Part shown: piece after piece, positions 11,940 through 14,475 of the stretch
Layout of the letters: each line of letters opens with the position of its first letter
Position numbering within the stretch: the first letter of the stretch is position 1
Assembly: GCA_964483245.1 (NCBI GenBank)
Contig: CAZABP010000088.1
Coordinates: 1 to 14,475 of the forward strand
Direction: 5' to 3'
Source of the DNA: CAZABP01 sp964483245
Lineage (GTDB): Bacteria > Planctomycetota > UBA1135 > UBA2386
DNA length: 14,475 bases
Made by a program: the position numbers and the translations under genes
Notes under the pieces: generated by a model
Seen by the model: the letters and a program-made list of their open reading frames with translations, nothing else
Database searches by the model: none
What the model was told of the DNA's origin: nothing

Positions 11940-14332
11940 GCCTCCAGATCGCGCCCGAACGCCGCCGCTTCGAACTCCTGCACTTTGCGATGCTCCGCGC
12001 AGGCCGCGACCGCGCGCTCGCCGAGCTCGTCGAACCGCTGGCGCAGCTCGGCACCGTCGCCGGCATCGGCGTAGATCTCGAGCACCAGCTCCTGGAACTC
12101 CTTCTCGTCGTCGCCGAGCCGGCCGAGGATCAGCTCCACCTCGCCGATCACGAGCTCGAACATGTTGATCTTCTCGTCGAGCACGCGAAGGATCTCCTCC
12201 TCGAGCGTCCCGGCCGTCACGAGATTGAAGATGAACACCTCGCGCGGCTGCCCGATCCGGTGCACGCGTCCGATCCGCTGCTCGATCCGCATCGGATTCC
12301 ACGGCAGGTCGTAGTTCACGATCGTGCGCGCGAACTGCAGGTTGAACCCCTCGCCGCCGGATTCCGACGCAACCAGCACCTCGGCGTCGCCGGCGAACTC
12401 CGCGATCGCGCGCTCCTTCTCCGCCGGCGTCATGCTGCCGTGGAACAGGGCGACACGACAGCCGGCGCCGGCGACGACGCGTGCTGCATGCTCGAGCGTC
12501 GCCAGGTGCGCCGCGAACAGCAGGATCTTCTCGCCGCGTTTGCGCGCCAGCAGGTCGAGCAGTGCTGCATCCTTCGCGACCGCCGGGAGCGCCCGCGCGC
12601 GCGCCGCAAGGGCCGCGTCGACCCGCGTCTCCAGCAGCGACGCCGCCGCGACCGGCGACGAGCCGGCCGCGCGCAGGATCTCGCCGGCCAGGTGACGCGG
12701 CAGCGTGCCTGCTTGCAGCGCGGCACGCACCGCCGCCGAGACGTCGGCATACAGCGCCGCCTCAGCCGCCTCCGGCGCCGCGCGCAACGTCGCCGCGAAC
12801 CGCGGCGGCAGCTTCGCCTCCGCCAGCGCGCGCGTGTTGCGGATCATCACCTCGCGCAGCAGCGCGCGCAACCGCGTCGGATCCTTGACCTTGCGCCCCG
12901 TCCCGCCGACGAACGCACGCTTGAACTCCGCCTCCGTCGAGAACAGCCCCGGCTTCAGCAGCGACAGCAGGTTGTAGATCTCGATCAGGTCGTTCTCGAC
13001 CGGCGTCGCCGACAGCAGCAGCAGGAACCGCGCGCGCAGCCCGTCGACGAGCTGCCACGAGCGGGACTGGCGGTTCTTCAGCCGGTGCGCCTCGTCGACG
13101 ATCACCATGTCGAACCGCGCCGCTGCGATCCGCGAGCTGTGCGGCTCGAGGCGCGCGAGCCCGAGCGACGCGAGCAGCACGCCGTCCGACTGCCAGACCT
13201 CCGGCTCCGACCGCGCCTGCTCGCCGTCGACGACTGTCGCCGTGATCCCGAACTTGCTCTGCAGCTCGTCGCGCCACTGCCAACGCAACGACGGCGGGAC
13301 CAGGATCAACACGCGGGTGACCAGCCCGCGCAGCAGGTACTCCTTCAGGCACAGGCAGGCTTCGACCGTCTTGCCGAGGCCGACCTCGTCGGCCAGCAGC
13401 ACGCGGCCGAAGAACTCGCGCAGCACGCGCGTGACCGTGCGGATCTGGTAGTCGTAGCGGTCGACGCCGTGGACTTCGCCGAGCGCGAGCAGCGTGTCGA
13501 AGCTCTGCAGCCGGCGGATCGCGGAGGCTTGCAGGCGGAGGCGGTAGTCGCGCAGCGCGGTGGCGGGGTCGGTGGGGGAGATGTCGAGGGATGGATCCGC
13601 GCCGCGCGGCTCGAAGCGCAGCTCGACGTCGGGGAGCGCGACGGGCGGGGAGAGCAGCGGTGCGGCTGGTGCGGACTGCGTCGCCGGTGGGGACGGGGCG
13701 CGTGGCTTGCGGATCTTCGGCCGCACGGGCGGCGTCGGGCGGGGCAGCGTGCGCGGCGGACTGGTGAGTTTCGGCGCGCGCGCGGCTGCGCGTCCGTTGC
13801 GTTCGATCCAGGTGACGTGCGTTCTGCCGTGCGTCAGCCGGACTACCCCGCGCTCCAGCTCCGCCAAGGACCGCAGCAGCGGGGCCGGCGATGCGCTCGT
13901 CACCAGGTCGCGGGCACGGGTGAGGAATGCCTCCGCTTGGTCGACCAGCCGCAGGTTGCAGGCCGCTTCTGCGGAGATCAGTTGCGCCAGGAGCTGGCGG
14001 GGGAAGTACTCGCCCGCCTTCAGCTCGAACTGCCGCGCCTCCCGTTCCGAGCCGCGCAAGAGCAGCGAGCGGACGTGGCGGTGGAGCTCGCCGAGCGACG
14101 CGAACTCCGGCGGCTCTACGGGCCCGCGCGCCGCGCTCGCGTGCGGCTTCACGATCGGCTCGCGTGCAAACAGCCGCTGCTGTGCCGGTTCCGGGGCTGG
14201 GGTCTCGCTCACCAGTGCGTTCGTCCGAGGGTCCGAGTTGCGCGTCCGGGTGCGCGGGATCGCGCGGTGACGCAGGTACTCCAACCGCCGCACGCGCAGG
14301 ATGCCAGCGGGATGTTTCCACAGGTTCTCCAC
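11936..14332 (-). CDS. SNF2-family DNA-dependent ATPase/helicase
   Basis: A 798 aa translocase of the SWI2/SNF2 superfamily. Numbering is from GTG 14332. Residues 1-270 are a poorly conserved N-terminus with a helical region (about 80-165) and a Pro-rich linker (about 188-235). Motif I DEVGLGKT is at 315-322, DEAH box VIVDEAH at 410-416, motif III SATP at 441-444, motif V ASESGGEGFNLQ at 655-666 and motif VI QRIGRVHRIGQ at 685-695. The following GTLEEEILRVLDEKINMFEL stretch (708-727) is typical of bacterial SNF2 proteins. All catalytic residues are present. These proteins remodel protein-nucleic-acid complexes; a prokaryotic target is usually unknown. GTG 14212 (VSETPAPEP) is a possible later start and neither start has a good ribosome binding site. 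The stop overlaps the next ATG (ATGA), so it is coupled to the downstream Cys-rich partner. Confidence 0.92.
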   Translation of the reverse strand: MENLWKHPAGILRVRRLEYLRHRAIPRTRTRNSDPRTNALVSETPAPEPAQQRLFAREPIVKPHASAARGPVEPPEFASLGELHRHVRSLLLRGSEREARQFELKAGEYFPRQLLAQLISAEAACNLRLVDQAEAFLTRARDLVTSASPAPLLRSLAELERGVVRLTHGRTHVTWIERNGRAAARAPKLTSPPRTLPRPTPPVRPKIRKPRAPSPPATQSAPAAPLLSPPVALPDVELRFEPRGADPSLDISPTDPATALRDYRLRLQASAIRRLQSFDTLLALGEVHGVDRYDYQIRTVTRVLREFFGRVLLADEVGLGKTVEACLCLKEYLLRGLVTRVLILVPPSLRWQWRDELQSKFGITATVVDGEQARSEPEVWQSDGVLLASLGLARLEPHSSRIAAARFDMVIVDEAHRLKNRQSRSWQLVDGLRARFLLLLSATPVENDLIEIYNLLSLLKPGLFSTEAEFKRAFVGGTGRKVKDPTRLRALLREVMIRNTRALAEAKLPPRFAATLRAAPEAAEAALYADVSAAVRAALQAGTLPRHLAGEILRAAGSSPVAAASLLETRVDAALAARARALPAVAKDAALLDLLARKRGEKILLFAAHLATLEHAARVVAGAGCRVALFHGSMTPAEKERAIAEFAGDAEVLVASESGGEGFNLQFARTIVNYDLPWNPMRIEQRIGRVHRIGQPREVFIFNLVTAGTLEEEILRVLDEKINMFELVIGEVELILGRLGDDEKEFQELVLEIYADAGDGAELRQRFDELGERAVAACAEHRKVQEFEAAAFGRDLEA

Positions 14333-14383
14333 GCGCAGCGCGATTCGTCGCCTGCTGTGGGTGTCATCGCGTGGGACGCGAGC

Positions 14384-14432
14384 GGGTCAGACCCCGACCG
14401 GCTGCGCAAGTAGCCAAAAAGGGTCAGACCCC
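14384..14432. repeat. R1 dimer upstream of the SNF2 gene
   Basis: Two GGGTCAGACCCC cores at 14384-14395 and 14421-14432 lie 37 bp apart, the same spacing as the dimer at 10711-10760. On the minus strand the spacer contains GCGCAGCCGGTCGGGGTCTG, nearly identical to the spacer of that other dimer. It lies 52 bp beyond the longest possible SNF2 start. I see nothing else in 14433-14475. Confidence 0.8.
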
Positions 14433-14475
14433 ATCTCAGGCGCTCGCTCTGCTCGCGCCCGAAACCCAACCGAGG

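Noticed and set aside
11936..14332. SNF2 helicase as DrmD of a DISARM system
   Set aside because: No methyltransferase, DrmA, DrmB or DrmC-like gene lies nearby, and the neighbour is an unrelated Cys-rich protein.
11510..14413. Long plus-strand open frame (967 codons) opposite the SNF2 gene
   Set aside because: The minus-strand frame has all SNF2 motifs; the plus frame is low-complexity Arg/Gln/Leu with no motif.
1866..14432. R1/R2 repeats as a CRISPR array
   Set aside because: The units are dispersed or in twos and threes with similar spacers, there are no unique spacers, and no cas gene is present.
14209..14469. 86-codon minus-strand ORF upstream of the SNF2 gene
   Set aside because: It is largely translated R1 dimer plus an out-of-frame overlap with the helicase N-terminus, with no coding signature.

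Overview
The window is GC-rich bacterial chromosome with tightly packed genes and strong G/C bias at third codon positions. A lipobox signal peptide, a membrane-bound hybrid sensor kinase and a tRNA with an encoded CCA end suggest a Gram-negative, environmental, proteobacteria- or Myxococcota-like organism. I cannot place it further from sequence alone. No phage, transposase, CRISPR array or complete mobile element is visible. The window does carry two families of short palindromic repeats.

Layout. Positions 60-1856 (minus) encode a hybrid histidine kinase and 1956-3143 (minus) a tRNA-dihydrouridine synthase. Next come a plus-strand DUF2306 membrane protein whose 3' end runs into an oppositely oriented tRNA-Leu(CAG) gene, and smpB (4073-4543). 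Positions 4730-10703 form an accessory plus-strand block: a small membrane protein, a large DUF4304-like/zinc-ribbon/unknown fusion, an AAA/DUF4143 ATPase, a tandem DUF4279 protein with an acidic linker, a DUF1801 protein with a basic histone-like tail, and a CxxC lipoprotein. The last four genes overlap or nearly touch and look like an operon. From 10768 to 14332 (minus) lie a SNF2-family helicase and a translationally linked partner with a Cys-rich C-terminus, separated by a 68-bp tandem duplication.

Repeats. Family R1 has a GGGGTC-W-GACCCC core, and multicopy sites keep a 36-37 bp spacing. Family R2 is a 40-bp unit with a palindromic CTCGTC-T-GACGAG end. Both share a GTC-W-GAC centre. They fill most intergenic gaps, occur side by side at two places, supply the stop codons of two convergent genes, and read into the apparent N-termini of several ORFs. 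For that reason I moved several starts downstream of the repeat.

Function. dusB, tRNA-Leu and smpB are translation and RNA housekeeping genes. The 4.7-10.7 kb block contains domain families often seen among immunity-like or conflict-related genes, but no toxin is visible here, so its role is open. The SNF2 helicase and its zinc-binding partner probably act together on DNA or nucleoprotein. That pair, the three-part DUF4304 fusion and the repeat system are the best candidates for undescribed biology.
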